A stretch of DNA of 64,000 nt from positions 1 to 64,000 of the forward strand of contig NZ_BCRD01000001.1 in the NCBI RefSeq assembly GCF_001552415.1, read 5' to 3'. Shown in pieces: positions 62,135-64,000 of the stretch. The first letter of the stretch is position 1, and each line of letters starts with the position of its first letter. The notes below the pieces were generated by a model, which saw only the letters and a program-made list of their open reading frames with translations, made no database searches and was not told the DNA's origin. The position numbers were made by a program, and so were the translations under genes. This DNA is from Corynebacterium xerosis NBRC 16721 = ATCC 373 (GTDB lineage Bacteria > Actinomycetota > Actinomycetes > Mycobacteriales > Mycobacteriaceae).

Positions 62135-63397
62135 CTACTTCGACGCCTGCTCCAGTGCGGCCTTCATGTCCGCGATGGCGGTGTCGACGTCCTTGCTGCC
62201 GTTGATGGCGGCGTAGGCGTTGTCCTGCACGCCCTTGGACATGGCCTCGTAGTACGGGGAGACCGGGCGGGGCTTGGCGTTCTCCAGCGACTCCTTCAGG
62301 GCCGGCAGGTAGGGGAACTTCTCCACCAGCGCCTCATCGTCGTAGATGGAGGCGAGCACCGGCGGGAAGGACTCCTCGGCGAAGCCCATCTGGCTCTCCT
62401 CCGAGATGACGAACTCGATGAAGTCGCGGGCCGTGGCCTTGTTCTCCGAGTGCGCGTTGATGCCGTTGTTATAGCCGCCCAGCGTGGACACGCCCATGCC
62501 GTCCGGGCCGACCAGCGGCGTGACCTCGAACTTGCCGGCGACCGGGGTCTCGTCGGCGGCGTCGAACATGTACGGCCAGTTCACGGCGTACGCGGACTGC
62601 TCGTTGGTGAAGGCCTGCATGGTCTCCTCCTCCGTCGCGCCCGTGGACTCCTTGGTGATGGTGCCGTCGCCGTAGGCGTCGACCAGCGCCTGCAGGCCGG
62701 CCTTGGCCTCGGGGGTGTCGACGGTGACGTTGCCCTGGTCGTCGATGAGCGAACCGCCCCAGGCGTGGATGGCGTCGAGGGTGTTCAGGGTCAGGCCCTC
62801 GTACTGCGACAGCTGCAGCGTCAGGCAGCCCTTGTCCTCCGGCAGCGGCTCACAGGAGGCGCGCAAGGCGTCCCAGTTCTCCGGGGCCTCGGGGATCAGC
62901 TCGGTGTTGCGGTAGAGCAGCTGGCCGTTGGTGTTCTGCGGCACCGCGTACAGCGTGCCGTTGTACGTCGCCGACTCGACGGCCGGCTGCAGCAGGCCGG
63001 AGGTGTCGACCTCCATCTGCTCGGTCAGCGGCACGAGGTAGCCGTTGGCGGCGAACTCCGCGGTCCACGGCAGGTCGAGGGCCATGACGTCGAACTCGCC
63101 GGAGGAGGCCTCCAGCGACTGGACCAGCGTTTCGCGCTGACCGTTGGCGTCACCGGCCAGCTCGTGGACGGTGACCTCTTCCTCGGGGTTCTCCTCGTTC
63201 CAGCGTTCGGCGATCTTCTGGACCTTCTCGATGTCGTTCTTGCCCATGGCGAAGGTGATGGGGCCGCGGGCGTCCTGGCCCTCGTTGGCGGCGGCGTTGC
63301 CGGCGGCGCCGTCGCCGCCGTCGTCGGAGGAGCAGCCCGCGAGAACCAGGCCGGAAATGGCGAGGCCCGCGAAAAGCGATGTGCGGAATGAGACCAT
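62135..63397 (-). CDS. tusE: trehalose-type ABC importer binding lipoprotein
   Basis: The 420-residue protein has a type II signal peptide with lipobox LAGCS (Cys about residue 22) and a mature family 1 solute-binding fold: PITFAMGKNDIEKVQKIAERWNEENP, DVMALDLPWTAEFAANGYL, YAVPQNTNGQLLYRN, AWGGSLIDDQGNVTVDTPEA and STLGGYNNGINAHS. It should bind a sugar, probably trehalose, outside the membrane. AAAGGACG lies about 9 nt before the ATG. The 237-bp upstream gap separates it from the ATPase gene and carries a GlxR-like site. Confidence 0.9.
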   Translation of the reverse strand: MVSFRTSLFAGLAISGLVLAGCSSDDGGDGAAGNAAANEGQDARGPITFAMGKNDIEKVQKIAERWNEENPEEEVTVHELAGDANGQRETLVQSLEASSGEFDVMALDLPWTAEFAANGYLVPLTEQMEVDTSGLLQPAVESATYNGTLYAVPQNTNGQLLYRNTELIPEAPENWDALRASCEPLPEDKGCLTLQLSQYEGLTLNTLDAIHAWGGSLIDDQGNVTVDTPEAKAGLQALVDAYGDGTITKESTGATEEETMQAFTNEQSAYAVNWPYMFDAADETPVAGKFEVTPLVGPDGMGVSTLGGYNNGINAHSENKATARDFIEFVISEESQMGFAEESFPPVLASIYDDEALVEKFPYLPALKESLENAKPRPVSPYYEAMSKGVQDNAYAAINGSKDVDTAIADMKAALEQASK

Positions 63398-63442
63398 GAT
63401 GGTCGTCCTTTCGTGTCCGTCGGCGCTCGTCTCGCGGCCCGG

Positions 63443-63453
63443 GCTTTGCGACG
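63443..63453 (+). repeat. GCTTTGCGACG 11-mer, copy 8
   Basis: Intergenic, in the tusE leader about 46 bp upstream of the start codon. Confidence 0.7.
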
Positions 63454-63526
63454 GCCCGTGCATGCGTGGGGAACGCGGTCGTGGGATTGCGCGTGAACGC
63501 TCCCCGTCAATCGGGGATTGCCTTCG

Positions 63527-63532
63527 AGTCTA
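63527..63532 (-). promoter_or_regulatory. candidate tusE promoter -10
   Basis: Minus-strand TAGACT lies 130 nt upstream of tusE and a few bases downstream of the GlxR-like site. Confidence 0.4.
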
Positions 63533-63539
63533 AAGGTTA

Positions 63540-63555
63540 TGTGGGGCGAATCACA
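63540..63555. promoter_or_regulatory. candidate GlxR site upstream of tusE
   Basis: TGTGGGGCGAATCACA matches nine of ten half-site bases of TGTGA-N6-TCACA. Its centre is about 27 bp upstream of the inferred start point, overlapping the -35 region, which suggests repression. Confidence 0.5.
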
Positions 63556-63634
63556 GGGTTGTTTAAGGGCGGGGCCGGAAAGCATCGGGCAACTGCGAAC
63601 ACCGGGCAGGAGGAGGCCGGGGCAGAGGGAAGCT

Positions 63635-64000
63635 CTAGTTCAACCGCCGGCCGGTGTCCGCGTCGAACAGGTGCAGCTTGTCCGGGTCGGCCACCAGCGA
63701 CACCCGCGAACCGACCGGGGGAGCGGTGCCGTCGCCGACGCGGGCGATGAGCGGGTCCGCGCCGTTCGCGCCATCCGCTCCGACGCCAGCGCCGTCCCAG
63801 TGCGCGTAGACGTAGGAGTCGGCGCCGAGCTCCTCGACCAGGACCACCGTGGCCTCGAGGCCGCCGGAGGCGCCGTCGCCCAGCGTCGTGTTCTCGGGGC
63901 GGACGCCGACGATGACGTCGCCGGACACCCCATCGGGCACGGGCAGCCTCTGCCCGCCGAGCATCACCGCACCATCCTCCGCGCGGGCGCGCAGCAGATT
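63635..64000 (-). CDS. tusK: ABC importer ATPase, C-terminal part (window edge)
   Basis: Only the last 121 residues are in the window; the frame is open to position 64000 and continues beyond. It shows VIVGVRPENTTLG and VVLVEELGADSYVYAHWDG, then VGSRVSLVADPDKLHLFDADTGRRLN, the regulatory TOBE/OB-fold end of MalK/MsiK/SugC-type sugar importer ATPases. The catalytic ABC domain lies to the right. It would energise the TusF/TusG permease. Confidence 0.88.
   Translation of the reverse strand, partial: NLLRARAEDGAVMLGGQRLPVPDGVSGDVIVGVRPENTTLGDGASGGLEATVVLVEELGADSYVYAHWDGAGVGADGANGADPLIARVGDGTAPPVGSRVSLVADPDKLHLFDADTGRRLN

Overview
The window is a chromosomal segment of a high-GC Corynebacterium (Mycobacteriales). 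The evidence is gene content and order that match Corynebacterium glutamicum blocks: XPB helicase, rpf, cspB, serC, gltA, fkpA, a carboxyltransferase; the DUF485/mctC acetate-pyruvate carrier pair; accBC, thtR, maf, accE, dtsR2, dtsR1, birA, purK, purE; and a trehalose-type ABC importer. SepH, a c-di-AMP riboswitch in front of rpf, DtxR-, GlxR- and RamB-like sites, and many -10 boxes lying exactly 7 nt before a start codon (leaderless transcripts) point the same way. No phage, transposase, CRISPR array or restriction system is visible. Most of the region is core genome.

Layout. 1-260: end of an rRNA operon (5S and terminator). 270-7560: PLP aminotransferase, alpha/beta hydrolase, DUF3239 membrane protein, XPB-type helicase and its large helicase-associated partner. 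7620-11870: a 63-residue conserved protein, riboswitch-controlled rpf, cspB, DUF2771 protein, a glutamine cyclotransferase-like lipoprotein and DUF3027. 12000-20090: NCS2 purine permease, SpoU/TrmH methylase, SepH, serC, a 650-bp control region and gltA, fkpA. 20180-27080: AccDA-type carboxyltransferase, nucleoside hydrolase with PfkB sugar kinase, a two-gene ABC exporter, and an XRE regulator with a membrane protein. 27140-36900: glutamate-synthase-like flavoprotein, aldo/keto reductase, enoyl-CoA hydratase, CtpE-like P-type ATPase, DUF485 + mctC, gcvT. 36940-43800: cell-envelope proteins including a DtxR-box-preceded surface protein, a tRNA-Arg(CCT) flanked by two paralogous small genes, cobF, a split/truncated CPBP protease and an internally deleted glycerol kinase. 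44000-54570: the acyl-CoA carboxylase toolkit (AccBC, AccE, DtsR2, DtsR1, BirA) with thtR, maf and a conserved ATP-grasp-like protein. 54570-64000: PH protein, DUF1846, purKE, S41 protease, a DHFR-like reductase and the tus-like trehalose importer, cut by the window end in its ATPase gene.

How it fits together: carbon entry (mctC, tus, nucleoside hydrolase/kinase) feeds acetyl-CoA and citrate synthase, and the carboxylase cluster converts acyl-CoAs to malonyl/methylmalonyl-type units for fatty and mycolic acids. Candidate GlxR, RamA and RamB sites sit in front of several of these genes.

The most unusual signals are: (1) an 11-mer, GCTTTGCGACG, found eight times between 24.5 and 63.5 kb, in intergenic DNA or loosely constrained coding segments; (2) a glycerol kinase that lost about 170 residues in frame, apparently between two short homologous codon runs; (3) a 24-bp divergent promoter whose two -10 hexamers overlap and each lie 7 nt from a start codon; (4) the paralogue/tRNA/15-bp-repeat arrangement near 40 kb.
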